Shown: piece by piece, positions 33,440 through 45,070 of the stretch
Numbering within the stretch: position 1 is the first letter of the stretch
Layout of the letters: every line of letters begins with the position of its first letter
NCBI GenBank assembly: GCA_003427395.1
Contig: BFEA01000576.1
Span: 135,225-199,224 of the forward strand
Direction: 5' to 3'
Length of the DNA stretch: 64,000 bases
Source of the DNA: Chara braunii
Lineage: Eukaryota; Streptophyta; Charophyceae; Charales; Characeae
Notes under the pieces: generated by a model
Told to the model about the DNA's origin: nothing
The model's input: only the letters and a program-made list of their open reading frames with translations
Databases searched by the model: none
Translations under genes and position numbers: made by a program

Positions 33440-34150
33440 TATTTTTGATTCTGTTATAAAACTATCTTCTAAAATACTCTTTAAACTCTTATCAAACAAA
33501 TTCTCTAAAAAAATTCCTCAAATATGTGCCTAACGTCTTCGCCAAACGATTATCAAACAGAAGTTTGAGAATCTATTTCGAAAATCCTTCTTGGATATCT
33601 ATACCTAAAATTCGTATGTTTTTTTCCTAATTACATATGTCTAATCTTTATTTTTCGTAACTGATTCCCTATTTTGAAAATTGAACTGTTTCACTCCAAT
33701 TCTTTTGTTGTCAGATAACTTTCTACTCTAATCTTTGAATTCCTTTTTTTGAAAGTTTCTCATTATTAATCCCTAGATAGATAGACTGATGGGTTACGCT
33801 CGAACATGCAAGGTTGGGGCAAGGGGGGGGGTGTTTGAGACCGCACTAAGGATTGCCTTCTTCCATGAGGATAGTACAACTTGAAGGTGGGAGGAGTATT
33901 GTCCTCTAGGGGAAGGGTGTTTTAGGGGGGGTGTTCTCTTCTAAGGCTAGGCTGGTCCTTGGGTCGGATCAGCCACAACGGTTGGGGAAGAGGACAAGGG
34001 GGTAGAGTTGATTGCATTTGTGTTCACCAGGAGGAGAGATTGGTGGGCTGTACCGCCAGGCGGTGGGACAGGGTGGGGGGGGGGAACTTCTGCTCTGTGA
34101 TGAAATACACTAGGGGGGATTGTATTCTATTGAGGGAGCATGGGGTGTCC
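33440..34150 (+). repeat. Dispersed repeat U, copy 1
   Basis: An AT-rich part (CGAAAATCC-TTGGATATCTA, CCTAAA-TTCGTA) matches 40090-40180, and a G-rich part (33840-34060) matches 40370-40530 in the same order. It looks like an old element without a detectable ORF. Confidence 0.5.
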
Positions 34151-35087
34151 GAAGGGGGTCTGTTGTGAACTGAGGCTGATGGGAGTTGGGGGCTCCCTAT
34201 GTGACGAACCAGCTTCCGGACCTGCGCCATCTTTCAGACCCCTTTTCCTTCCTGTGTTTTCTCTGCATCCAGATGTGTCTAGATCCGCCCCCGAAAACCT
34301 CCCCTCTGTTTTTGCTCGATTAAAGGTACCTCGTTTGTCAGCACTAAGAGTTCTTGAAATTCCGTCATTTTTTTTAATTTAGAAATGCATGGGAATAACG
34401 CGTGCCTTAGTGAGCGCGCTCGGAATTTGGCTCGACAGTTAGGAATTCCGGAATTAACGGAATGCGGCGTGTCCTTTCACGCGCGAATGTTTTCGGCCTC
34501 GACATGGAAAACTCTGGGAATTTTGTAGGAATAGGAATGGGCGTAGGACTTTCTTTCTTTTCCCGCGTCTACTTTTCGCGTGGATATGGTGATTTCAATT
34601 TTTGAATTAGTGTAGGACTGAGAAAAACTGCAACTGTTTCTGTGCCCATTCTTCTCTTGCTATTCTGCACCATGCAAACGAGCTCCCTCCTCCTTCCTTC
34701 TCGCGCTCGTCTCAGCGCCTTCCCTGGCACACATGCTTTCTCGCTCCCTCCTCCAGTAACTGTTTTTCTCCCTCCTTCCTCGCGCGCGTCCTTTTTTTTC
34801 TTTTTCTTGATCATCTGAATCTTGGACCCGTTTCGCGCCATCCTTCGCACGCTTCTTCTTCCCGATCTAAAACCTGCGCTCGAAAACCCGGCCGATCCTC
34901 CCTTTCCATCTAGCCAAGGAGAAGCGCCGTGTAAGAGGAGATTCCTACTGCGCGACGAATCTGATTAGATGAGATCAGGTTGTGAGGGATCAACATGGCT
35001 TTCAACAGGCGATTACCCTCAAGCCCTCCCTTACCCTCCTCTACCCTACTCTTCATCTTTCCCCGCATCTCTCTCCCTTCTCGCAAC

Positions 35088-35094
35088 TATAAAT
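35088..35094 (+). promoter_or_regulatory. LTR promoter TATA box
   Basis: TATAAAT in CAACTATAAATTCC, at the family position, about 1.1 kb upstream of the LTR exon. Confidence 0.5.
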
Positions 35095-35970
35095 TCCACC
35101 GGCGCTTCCACAAAACTCTCTCTTGACTCTTCAGCCAGCTTCCGGGAAGCAGTGACTAGATGTTATGCGTGTGGTGAGAGTCGAAAAGTCCTGACGGGCT
35201 GACTGTAGACTGGCTGGCTGTGCGCATGATCGCCACGACGGACTGTGGGATCGAGGCAAGCCCGCACAGAAACTAAGTCGGCGGGGTGACGATCGCGATG
35301 GTGGCAGGTGGCACGCGACGGTCGGGACCGTCGTTGCATGTATGGGGATTGATAGGAGTTGAAGGGACGAATGGCCCGGAGTCATGATGGAACTTTACGG
35401 TGGATGCGCTCCCTTGTCTTTATCCTATTCTTTGGTGTGAGTGCAGCGGCAGTTAAGCCGGAACTCTTTTTTCAGCTCCAGACTTCTGTGTGATTGTTCT
35501 CTATGGAATTCATTTCGCTCGCTTATCTTCTGATGTGAATGGCTATGCATGTTTGGGAATGGTTGCCTGATGGGCCGACGATTTGATTAGACTCGGGATA
35601 ACGGGGCAGGGGTGCAGAGCACACAGAACACTTGATAATGTATGGCTGTCATTTTTGCACCTTCCGCGGCGAGTAAATGCAAGTGCTTTGTCATTGATGG
35701 ATTGGTCTTTTTGTGAATGGGATGCGATTGAGCTGGAACAATATTGTTGGGATTTTGTTCGAGAATGCGAGTCTCAGAGTGTTTAGATCAGATGATGTTG
35801 TGATTTCAAGCGGGTCTTCAATCCAGAACCCGTTCCGCATGCTTCACAAAATCCGAAAGGCGATATGCCTTCTCGAACAAGAAGAAGGGCGCCACGCACG
35901 ACCTGCATGCGTGTAAGTACCGCCCCCATGATCCCTGTATGAAAAATTATGGGTGAAACCATAGACTATT

Positions 35971-35977
<7 letters not shown>

Positions 35978-36062
<85 letters not shown>
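35978..36062. repeat. CT microsatellite, about 85 bp
   Basis: Nearly uninterrupted (CT)n with one TTT interruption. Confidence 0.95.
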
Positions 36063-36064
<2 letters not shown>

Positions 36065-36185
36065 CCCGAGAAACAAAGGATGTTCCCATTTTGTTTTGCA
36101 TGTTCCGGATAGATAAAGGAGATAATCAGAAAAACCCGATCGATAAACGGGGGGTTAACGATGAATGATTATTGATTGATTTGCC

Positions 36186-36691
36186 ATGTTGACCGAAAGC
36201 CCCAACCCGACTGGGTGCTGGCCTCCTGTACTCCCGCCACGTCCCTTTCCGTACAATGAGAACAGGACACGTGTATGCGAGTGGGACGTACGAGGAGTCG
36301 TCGCCAAGATCGGCGGCCGATATTATTTCCCTCCCGAAACTCGATGCTCAGGATTTGTCGGAGTGGGCTTTGTCATTATTGATACACATTTTCCGCCTTA
36401 TTCACTGCAATTACCATTCAACGAGTTGATTGTCATTCCGTGGACGGCAGTGGCGCCCCATTGGCCTAACACTCTGTGTAGTGACTGTCGTCGCCTCGAG
36501 CGTTACCAATCCAAAGGCTTCCACTACCGTGTATGGAGTGAAGACGAACACAAGGAACGAGCTACGCGATTGAGACCCTCCACGTCAGATTCTGAGTTAT
36601 GCAATGAGCGGCATTGGGACTTGATCCGAAAACGAGACAGTAGAAGTGTACCTGCCCCCTTTCACGCTAAGCAAAGGGCAACGGCCCGCTG
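36186..36691 (+). CDS. LTR-encoded protein, exon 1, in the plus-strand LTR
   Basis: Open from ATG 36186; contains FPYNENRTRVCEWDV, FPPYSLQLPFNELIVIPW, AVAPHWPN and C-x2-C (CSDC), then RLRPSTSDSELC and RKRDSRSV. The last two blocks match the copy at 53600-54165 (RLRPSSFDSEVC, GQRDTHSV), and the middle matches copy A. The frame runs into GTAAGT at 36692 and hits TAA two bases into the intron, so it is best read as an exon with a phase-2 donor. Splicing to the acceptor at 36761 would make a TGA at the joint in this copy, whereas the fragment at 51112 has G there and would stay open. Function unknown; the four-Cys pattern hints at metal binding. Confidence 0.6.
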
Positions 36692-36762
36692 GTAAGTTCA
36701 ACGATATTTTTTGGATTGAATTTCCCCGTACTGAACGTCCGCGCGCGCCCTTTTTTCCCTAG
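36692..36762 (+). other. Putative 71 nt intron in the LTR gene
   Basis: Donor G/GTAAGT, a branch-like TACTGAAC near 36729, a pyrimidine run and acceptor CCCTTTTTTCCCTAG. After it the phase-2 frame continues into CAATTTCCAAAAATCCTTGG, a block found in every LTR copy near its 3' end. Confidence 0.5.
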
Positions 36763-37149
36763 ATATCCGTGTAGCGACGGACCCTCCCCTATTACTAAGT
36801 CGGACCAACACAGGGGATTTCGGTTATGTCCGTATCCCCGCACTCAATTTCCAAAAATCCTTGGCACACCCCATCTTGCTGTCTGTCCAGAGCCCCCTTC
36901 CGCAACTAAAGAAAAAAAACACTCCAAACGGAAGACAGCGCAGGGCGTGAGGTTGCGCGTCACACCCTATAGCGGGGGCAGGGTGGAACAGAGAGGGATG
37001 CTGTGGAGAGAGCGTGATCAAGGGTGCGAAAGGAGGATGTTGTTTTGGAGTGTGTACCTTAATACATAGTAATTACTTCAAATTCTTGCTTATGATCTGG
37101 GGGAGGAGCGGTCAGGGGGTTAGGCAGTAGGGAGGATGGTGGCCTAACT

Positions 37150-37835
37150 ATAGTAAGTCCTACTGGAAAAGGGAGGGGGGAGGTGAGAGTTAGAAACAGG
37201 AGGATTGGGGGTGATTGAGAGTTGTTTGCAATTGAGTAAGATTCAGTCCGGGCCGAGTAGGTCTGCAGGACGTTGCTGGGACGACGCAGACTATCGCTGA
37301 GGCTTTTTTGCTTTGTAACCCTGGTGGGGGTTTGGGTGTAGGGAAGTTCACCGAGGGAGGAAGGTGAAACCAGCTTGTCCAACGAATCCGGTGTTGGGGC
37401 ATTGCTCTGTCGCCTCATTCAGGGGCTTACGGCTAGGAGGGAGTGGTCGAGGGCGGAAGGCACTCTAGTCTCTGCCGTCATAACGAGGATGGTTGGAGCT
37501 GGGGTAGGCCTTGCTGCCCTGTAACCTTAGTTGATGGGGGGTAAGAGACTGTCTGAGCTCTGATTAGGATTGAATGGTCAGACTGAGTTTTGCTTGCTTG
37601 TCAAATGGATTGTGGGAAGAACGAGGAGTCCTGTTTTCTTTTTGCTAGTCTCCTTGGTTGGTGGATCTATAAGTAAGTTTTTTACAAAAATAGAATCCAA
37701 GCTTTCTTCAGTAGATTTGTCGTCTCTTCACAGCCTCTTGCTGTTTGAAGTGCATAGCTATCATTCCTAGCCAAAACCGGGTAATGGCCACAGTGTCTCA
37801 AATTGTTTTGCATATGGTTCTTAATATGTTTTTGA
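37150..37835 (+). repeat. Dispersed repeat U, copy 2
   Basis: Matches 40640-40960 in order (GACGATGCTGGGATGAC-like block, CCTGTAACC, GGGGCTTGCCGCTA-like block) and its end matches 63712-64000 (GGAGCTGGGGT, CCCTGTAAC, GGGTAATGGCC, TCTCAAAT). It ends where an S repeat starts. Confidence 0.5.
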
Positions 37836-37837
37836 AT

Positions 37838-37960
37838 GGGACGTTGGGCCCGGTTCCCAGCACGTGCTGCTCCTCACGAATAGACTGGAGCTTTGTCCCA
37901 CTAAAAAAANNNNNNNNNNNNNNNNNNNNNNNNNNNNNNNNNNNNNNNNNNNNNAAAAAA
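37838..37960 (+). repeat. S repeat, variant 2, with gap in its poly(A)
   Basis: Starts GGGACGTTGGGCCCGG and has the CTCACGAATAGACTGGAGC block. The tail runs into a 45 N gap (37910-37954). Confidence 0.65.
37910..37954. other. Assembly gap, 45 N
   Basis: Run of N within an A-rich tail. Confidence 0.99.
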
Positions 37961-38211
37961 AAAGAGAAAACCAGGGGGGGTAGCTAGAGTGGGGTGTGAG
38001 ACCGGGAAGAGGCTTGATTGGTATACAGTATTGGCTCGATAGAGACTGGCTGGTTGGTATGGGTATCTGAGATTAGGGTCAGGGTAGTATGTGAGATCTG
38101 AGTAGATAAGCATTTTGAGTAGTTAGCATAAATCTCTAGCTTATTATCTCAATCATCCTGAAGTATTCCTGAATCATCATTTTCATCAATCATCAATGTA
38201 TTCCAATTATA

Positions 38212-38295
38212 AGGGACGTTGGGCCCGGTTCCCAGCAATGCCATGTGTTGCTCCCCACGAATAGATTGGAGCATTAAAAAAAAAAAAAAAAAAAG
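38212..38295 (+). repeat. S repeat, variant 2
   Basis: GGGACGTTGGGCCCGGTTCC start, CCCCACGAATAGATTGGAGC block and poly(A), followed by a run of about 26 G (38299-38323). Confidence 0.7.
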
Positions 38296-38686
38296 GAGGG
38301 CGGGGGGGGGGGGGGGGGGGGGGAATGAAAAAAATAAAATGGGAAGGGGCTATAGGAGGGGACAATGAAGAAATAAGGAGAGAATATACGATAGTATTCA
38401 AGGATGGGACTTTGGTAGACCCATCCATACCCCTGCGTCCAATAGTAGAGTTTCCTGACCCCTGTCCCTCTCCCCTACCGGCTATGGTCCTGAGATCTTT
38501 GTTTGGGTATGATTGATGTGTGAAGATTTCAGGTTATGTCCTCAGAACAGACTAGAGCTTCATGTTCCCTTGACTAAACCAGGACTAGATAACAATGCTA
38601 GATCTGGCACCCAACAATGAGTGAAGAGGTGCTGATTCACAAGACACTATTTCCAATTGTTCATATTTTCATATCCTTATTGTAAA

Positions 38687-38805
38687 AAGGGACACTGGGC
38701 CCGCTTTCCAGCAGGTGTTGCTCCCCACCAATAGATGGAGCCTCCCCGGAAGTGCTAGTGGCGTCTGCTCTTACTAGCACCCCTAGCATCCACTCGGGTT
38801 GGTGT
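38687..38805 (+). repeat. S repeat copy
   Basis: GGGACACTGGGCCC start and full 3' arm (GTGCTAGTGG, GCACCCCTAGCATC); a second copy of the 3' arm follows at about 38831-38870. Confidence 0.7.
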
Positions 38806-39639
38806 TCGTTAGAAATAAAATAAAAAAAAATGGTGTCTGCTCATACCAGCACCCGTAGCGAACCCGGGGTGATGCTTTGCTGCATCTAGAGTCGTTGAAG
38901 ACGACTACTGATTTAAGCTTTTCAGTGACGTGATGTGGCTATGTGAAAGAGGGAGATGACAGCGGTTGGTCGCGGTTGACCATCTGGAGCAACTTCATGA
39001 CAACTGTGACAATACACATGAAGATTCTGGCTGCACGAAAATGGAAGCATTGTCAGGAAAAATACCGGATATTTTTTCATGTAATGATACGGTTTGGGCT
39101 ACTAGGTCGACCACATGGTTCATGAGGGGTTCCAAGCCACTGGCGGGGTGCCCGAAGGGCATGGCCGACCGTCGCACTGATGTGCCAGGGGAGCGGTGGG
39201 ACCCCTTTTGCATGCATCACTCCTTTCGAGGGGTTGGCGCTTCGAGTTGGCCATTAAGGCCTCAAACTCTTCGTTTCTTGGGGTAGACAGCTGACTCTTT
39301 GCTTGTCGTCCCTCGGTTCTACTTCGTTCTACTTTGTTTTATATCCTAACCCTTAAGCAGCATTGGCCGCGGGGGGAGGGCAGTGTTCCGCTGCGCGCCG
39401 GAATCGGGTTGAAGTTTTGATGTGGGCCGACGGATGAAGGTGATTGAGGGAGGGGGGGCCTGCACAGCGGGGCGTGCACCGAATTGTTCACAGCGCGCCA
39501 GAAAACAAGAGAGCGCGCACATGGGGCCCAACGGTGGCAGGCGTCGATGCGAGGATATATCTCGAAGCGCCCGCCGTCGGATAGCAAGATATGTCATTTT
39601 GTGACGTGCTCCTTTTTTATTTTTTATTTTCTGTTATTT

Positions 39640-39686
39640 GTGGGGAGCATCACGTGCTGGGAACCGGGCCCAGCGTCCCTTATAAT
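39640..39686 (-). repeat. S repeat, variant 2 fragment
   Basis: Complement of variant 2: GTGGGGAGCATCACGTGCTG and GGGCCCAGCGTCCC. Confidence 0.6.
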
Positions 39687-39959
39687 GGGAATACATAGAT
39701 GATTGGCGATGTGGTCGAGTTTTTTTTTTGCCTTGTTGATTGCATCTTGAGGATTAGCTTGACTTTTCTTTGGATAATCCCTCTCGCTGATCATATGTTT
39801 CGATTTGCGTAGCTGATGTTTACCAACGATGATGATCTAACTAGTTTTTTGAATTGATTCCTAAGTTTGTTTGTTGTAATTCTTGATGTTCACCAAATAA
39901 TGATGAACTAATTAGATTTTTCGAATTTGGTCTTCTCTATTCTGAATTTCGGATTTGAT

Positions 39960-40960
39960 TGTTTGTCTTCTCTATGTTGCAATTCTTTATATTTTTTCCA
40001 ATGATGACGATCTGATTCAGTGTTTTCTGTTGGTGGGTTCATCTAATAATATAGTTTCTCGAAAATAATTTCTTAAACATTTTGTGTCACATATTTTTGC
40101 TAAACGTTTCTCAAACCACGGTTTGGGAATCCGATTCGAAAATCCTTTATGGATATCTAAACCTAAATTTCGTATAATTTTTCGTAAATTTCGCCTTTTA
40201 GTAGTTTTCCTTATCATTCGATCTTATGGTATTTTCAAAAATAAAAACCATGGTTGCTAACCTACATACCGTGTGGCAAATTTTGATTCGGATTGACTCT
40301 CGTTGTTTGCTTATCTCAATTTACTGATCTTGAGGGGCAAATTGTGGCTTGCTGTGTATATCAGTGGGGTCTTTCTTGAGGGTTGGAGCCTCCTCTAGAG
40401 AGGGTTTTACAAGGTGGGAGGTTTTATTCTTGGAAGGGGGAGGCGGTATTGGGGGATTGTTTTCTCTTAGCCAGACTGATTTAGGGCGGATCAGTACTGG
40501 TGGGTGGGGAGAGGAGGCAAAGGGGGTAGCTGCTTATAGCAGGGTGTTAGGTTTTTGTTTTTTGGGGGAAGGAGTGACTTCGATGGCTACACGGTGAGCC
40601 GAAGGGGGGGAACCTAGAATTGAAGGAAGGATGGTAGAAAGGGGATTTTCAACAGAAAAAGGTTGTTTGTTAGGGTAAGTAGGTAGAAGGACGATGCTGG
40701 GATGACACAGGGCGGCCTGGAGGGAGCTTGAGGCCTGTGATTTTATGCCAAGGGTGGAAGGCATAACCAGATCGTCCGACGAAGTTGGCGCCGGCGTATT
40801 GACCCTGTAACCTGTTTAGGGGCTTGCCGCTAAGGGATTTGTCGAGGGAGGAAGATATTTCCTGTCCGTCAGAGCTAGGTTGATCGGTACTGGGGAGAAT
40901 GGTGGTGCCTTGTCACCGTAGCAGAAGGGGGGTATGAGATCAAGTGAGCTCTAGTACGTG
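39960..40960 (+). repeat. Dispersed repeat U, copy 3 (most complete)
   Basis: Joins the parts seen separately at 33440-34150 and 37150-37550, so the three copies overlap into one family of at least 1 kb. No coding frame is conserved among them. Confidence 0.5.
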
Positions 40961-41159
40961 GACTGAAAGACTGGACTGACGCCCCATCTGTTGAAAGGGG
41001 GAATTTAGGATAGTAGGCAGTTTTAGGCTTGTCCCCCCCGCCCTTATATTTTTCAAAAGCTTGTCGAATGTTCTAAGATTTTGGCCAATTAGATTTCCTA
41101 GCAGTTCCTAGTCTCATTTGCATGGGATTTTCTGATGACTTTTCTGAATGTACTCGTTA

Positions 41160-41281
41160 TGGGACGTTGGGCCCGGTTCTCAGTTGGTGCCAATTTCTAA
41201 GGATATGGTTGTATCTATGGGACGCTGGACCCGGTTTCCAGCAGGTGCTGCTCCCCACCAATAGATGGAGCTTGGTTTTTC

Positions 41282-41310
<29 letters not shown>
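41160..41310 (+). repeat. Two S units in tandem with poly(A)
   Basis: A truncated variant-2 head (GGGACGTTGGGCCCGG) is followed after about 57 bp by a full variant-1 head, middle block and about 29 A. Confidence 0.7.
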
Positions 41311-41312
<2 letters not shown>

Positions 41313-41504
41313 TGAAAATTTGGGATGATTGAGGATCATTTTGGATGATATAGGATGTCAGAGTGGGTGATTGAGGTCATGAAATAGAACTAGATGATGA
41401 CTAATCAGAAAGATTGTCTACTCGGCACTGAATTACTATCCAATCCCTAATTTCCTGTATCCATTCCAAACAACCAATCACAATTGAGCCCGTGTTGTGC
41501 ACCA

Positions 41505-41600
41505 ATCAGGCCTCTTCCCGGTCTCACACCCCAATCTGGCTCGGTTACAGGGCAGCGCTACCCACCCCAGCTCCGACCATCGTCGGCCAGATTGTAGCCA
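41505..41600 (-). repeat. U repeat fragment, inverted
   Basis: Complement contains GATGGTCGGAGCTGGGGT, GCCCTGTAACC and GGTGTGAGACCGGGAAGAG, matching 37490-37560 and 37990-38010. Confidence 0.5.
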
Positions 41601-42620
41601 TTGGTCAAGTTTACAGATTGCCTTCCTCCCTCGGCAATTCCAGACCTCTATACAAAGTCTCAAGCTCCTACATAAGCAGGTTACAGGGCACTGCCTCAGC
41701 GCCGGCTAGCGTCGTCCTGGCGCCAACTCAACCTGGCCATTGCACAAGAAGACTCAATTAGGAAATTAGCTAATCTAGAATGCCAACAAAAAATCAAGGA
41801 TCTGATAATATTAGAATCCTGATCAGCAAAACTTTCTGGTGATGAAATTTGACGAGTACCCTGAGATGATCACAAAGATGGTGGATAATGATGACGACGC
41901 TGATGATTATTTCTCTCCACCCCTCCCCTTCTTCCATGTATTCTCCTCCTCTCTCCTCATTTCCTCTTCTCCTCTCGCTGCCTCTGCTAAGCACAACCCC
42001 AGCCCCAACGAGAGAGAGAACCTCCCCATTCCCTTCTACCTTGAGGTAACCAGTTCCCCCAAAAGGTGTACCTCAAAACTAACACTCTGACCTAGTTTGC
42101 CTCCGCCAGGAGATAATGCGCCCCCATACATATCTCCTAGCCCCAGCCCATGTCAGCTCCCATCATCTGCGTCTACTCCCTGGAGGGCAATCACTTCCCA
42201 CCTTGTGTTACCCTTGCGGAGTAGCGCTCTCTTCCTGACCAACATACCTACCAACTAGACCATAGTCTATCTGGGAGATGAGAATATAACCACCAACATA
42301 GAGATAACTACTGATTGATGAAGAAATGAATAAAGAAGTCATGATGATCTTTGCCCGTTTTTGGCGGCCGACGACAAGAGGGCGTCGATCTTTTTTTTTT
42401 TCTTCCCCCTTCTTTTCTTTCGTTTTTTCGTTTGTGTTTCATTTTTCCGTTGTCCTGTTTGTCCATTTTCGGTGGTGACAAGAGGTCCTCAGGTGGGAAA
42501 ACGGAACGAAAAAAGAAAGTTTCTGACGCACTCAGTCACTCACGCCCGCCCGCTTGCCTGGCTGCCCGTCTGCCCACCCACCCACACATATATATGTTAG
42601 TAAGTATTTGAAGTTTGCTC
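41601..42620. other. No gene seen
   Basis: Mixed sequence with pyrimidine-rich tracts; frames on the plus strand are short and lack motifs. Confidence 0.4.
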
Positions 42621-42621
42621 G

Positions 42622-42712
42622 CAGTGGTCGGGTTGGGACTTGAACCCATGTATATTTTTTGAAATACCCAATTGCCCGATGAGATAACCGTTATGGTGGA
42701 TTGGGTCCCTGT
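42622..42712 (-). tRNA. tRNA-like remnant (pseudo-tRNA or SINE head)
   Basis: On the minus strand GGGTTCAAGTCCC is a good pol III box B and T-arm (consensus GGTTCRANTCC). About 45 bases upstream, TTATCTCATCGGGC is only a weak box A. A plausible cloverleaf cannot be completed, so it is not a working tRNA. Confidence 0.3.
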
Positions 42713-43054
42713 CCGCTTTTGGGGACTGCTTTCTTTTGGAGTGTATCCGACGTCAGGCTGCTGGCACGTCAGGATGTGCCTGTGTCCAAACCCTAACGTC
42801 GCACAGTGTGGAAGGCGGGTCAATGATGAAATATTAACTACGGCGCAGTCAGGGTTACAGTTTGTAATTGCATTTCAAACTGCGTTTTCGCAGTTTGGTC
42901 AGGGCCCGAGTTTCAATTGCAGTTGAAACTCGTGCTGGCTTTTTCGAGCAGTTCAGTCAGGCACATGGCCGTTGTTGTTGTTGTTTTTTTTTTTTTTTTT
43001 TTTTTTTCCGGTCACGCGCTGCGCCGCGGCTGGGAAAAAAAAAAGCCTCCTAGT

Positions 43055-43225
43055 TGGGCCACGACCGAGATGTCTCGGCCACACCCAGACTGGCCACGAC
43101 CGAGATGTCTCCGCCACACCCCACGTTGGCCACGACCGACATGTCTCGGCCCCACCCCACCCCCCACATTGACCACGGCTGAGATGTCTCGACCACACCC
43201 CAGATTGTCCATGATCCAGATGTCG
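43055..43225 (+). repeat. Tandem repeat of about 37 bp with internal hairpins
   Basis: Five units of the form GGCCACGACCGAGATGTCTC followed by GGCCACACCCC and a short spacer. Each carries the near-palindrome CCGAGATGTCTCGG. The last unit is degenerate. Confidence 0.8.
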
Positions 43226-43626
43226 CGTGGGGGGGGGTAGCGGGGCCGCCCTACACAATTCACAACCTCGGTCTATATTTCAACAGTGCAGGGATGGAGG
43301 CCAAAGAAGGAAACAAAAAGAGAAAAAAAAAAAGGGAAACTCTATCATGATGAATCCACCGATGTGGGGAAGACCCTCACATAGGTGGAAGTTACACCAG
43401 TGCTTTGAGGAATGTATCTAAGTAGTATGTGAGGACCGTGAGGGATATCGTTTTCTTTCTTTGCTTTTTGTTGTGAGATCTTTGTAGCGTCTTGCCAGCC
43501 AGGCAGGGCGGATTCCACGCGAGGCAGGTAACTGCCTCGATTCATTCAGTTCCAGACAAGTACTGTAGCATCTTGTATCGGGCCGCAATCCCAGCATAAG
43601 GGATGTTTTTTTGTTTTTTTGCTACG

Positions 43627-43790
43627 GAAAGGCAACCATCGTTTTTTTTTTTTTTTTTTTTTTTTCCTTTCAATTTCACCTCACACTACCCACCTACCAC
43701 TACTCCTAATTGTAGGCATACGGGGAACCCCGTAGCAGCCAAAACCGTGTTCACGAGAGAACATGAGGGTGTTGCTCCCGACGTGTAGGT
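43627..43790 (-). mobile_element. T repeat copy
   Basis: T run followed by CAATTTCACCTCACACTACC and CTCCTAATTGTAGGCATAC, then GTAGCAGCC; about 75 bp shared with 21058-21140. Confidence 0.6.
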
Positions 43791-43904
43791 GGGCGATACC
43801 GGCTAGGGGACAACCGGTAGCATCAGGGACCATGTCAACATGACCAATCGCTGTACCTCCCCTGGATATAACTTGGCTATATTTTATTATTACTTTATCT
43901 ATGA

Positions 43905-44260
43905 ACAGGCTAGTCAGACAGGGTTCCATAAGTTTGAGTGGTCTGACTATAGCTTATCACCAATTGAAGAGAGTATCAACTAAGAATAAATTTGTGGTAC
44001 GAAGGGGCAGACTGAATCTTGAGCTTAAGATGATCGATTCAGTTATATGCTACATTCAGTTATATGCTACATCAAAAGACTAAGTGCAGATAATTATATA
44101 AAGCTAGGATACTTAAACAATTCAGGGCGACTAGGGTGGCCTAGTCATATGCCCAAAGAAGAGAAAAGTTATAGTGCCCTGTGTTTGTGTATATTCAATG
44201 GTTCAGCCAGACATGTTCCATAAGTTTAGGTGGTCTAGCTTTATGCCCTATGTAAGCTGG
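43905..44260 (-). repeat. Hairpin units in the right arm
   Basis: TAGTCAGAC/GTCTGACTA (43911-43949) and AGCCAGAC/GTCTAGCT (near 44205-44239, one mismatch) enclose a version of the core GTTCCATAAG. GACTAGG/CCTAGTC near 44128-44146 is a related stem with a short loop. Confidence 0.65.
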
Positions 44261-44569
44261 GTCTAAAGGGATAAATCATCGAAAGATCATGAACTATTGT
44301 TTGATAAGGTTGACTTTGGGGATGGTGAAAGTACTTCCCTTTGGCAATGTGGTTTGGCCTACATGTGGCTGAGTGAGACTACTTCTTAGTCTGAGTTTCA
44401 GTTTGACAGGTAGTTGCTTTAGTTGCTCGCCACGTGCTAGAGCTATAGGAGTTAGTTTCAATTCATGCATTCTCTGAATTAAGTTTATTTTTACTTAGGT
44501 CAATTTTTGCATTTTCTGGGATCATTTTTTAATTTTGGCTTTGTATAAATTTTGGTAAGCTACTTTCTC

Positions 44570-45070
44570 TACGGGAAGCGCTGCCGAAATTTCTGCAAAT
44601 CCAACGAGTTAGTCAAATTTTGATTTTTCAAAGCCCAAATTGTCTCAATTATATACATGACTTAGTAAAAATCGGAGAAGTCTCATTTTCTAAAGGGAGT
44701 GCTGTCAAAATGTTTGTTAATTCAGGAAGTTAGACAAAATTTGGACCTTGAGAAGTCAAAGTCACTTTAGATTCTGAACTTAACTTTGTATAAATCTTGG
44801 ATCAACACTTTTTTGAAGTGAGTGTTGCCGAAATTTTTACAAAACTAAGAAGTTAGTTAAATTTTGTCTTAGTTGAACTCAGGTTTGCTCTGGATTCATA
44901 TCTGACTTAGTAAAAATCTGGAAAATCTTCTTTTCTAAAGGGAGTGCTGCCCAAAATTTTGCTAATTCAAGGAGTTAGACAAAAAAATGACTTTGGAAGA
45001 TTGAAGTTTTCATATTTAGGCTGATTTTGGAAAGACACTTTTCCCACGGGAAACGCTGTCGAAATTTTCT
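44570..45070 (-). repeat. Tandem array, five units of about 120 bp
   Basis: Units near 44575, 44695, 44815, 44935 and 45045 share TTTTCTAAAGGGAGTGCTG or its variants and GAAATTT, matching the three units at 12007-12300. Confidence 0.75.

Larger units (their letters stand above)
34290..36964 (+). repeat. LTR of the Ty3 family, plus strand (solo)
   Basis: Ends at 36964 in GGGCGTGAGGTTGCGCGTCACA. Carries a TATAAAT box (35088-35094), a segment (35131-35400) homologous in inverted orientation to 47180-47400, a long CT run, and the LTR exon with intron. The 5' boundary is estimated from spacing. No internal element sequence follows, so it is probably a solo LTR. Confidence 0.6.

Noticed and set aside
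35844-36101. ORF with an Arg-Glu repeat
   Set aside because: It is only the translation of the CT microsatellite.
42622-42712. Functional tRNA gene
   Set aside because: Box B is good, but box A is poor and acceptor and anticodon stems do not close.
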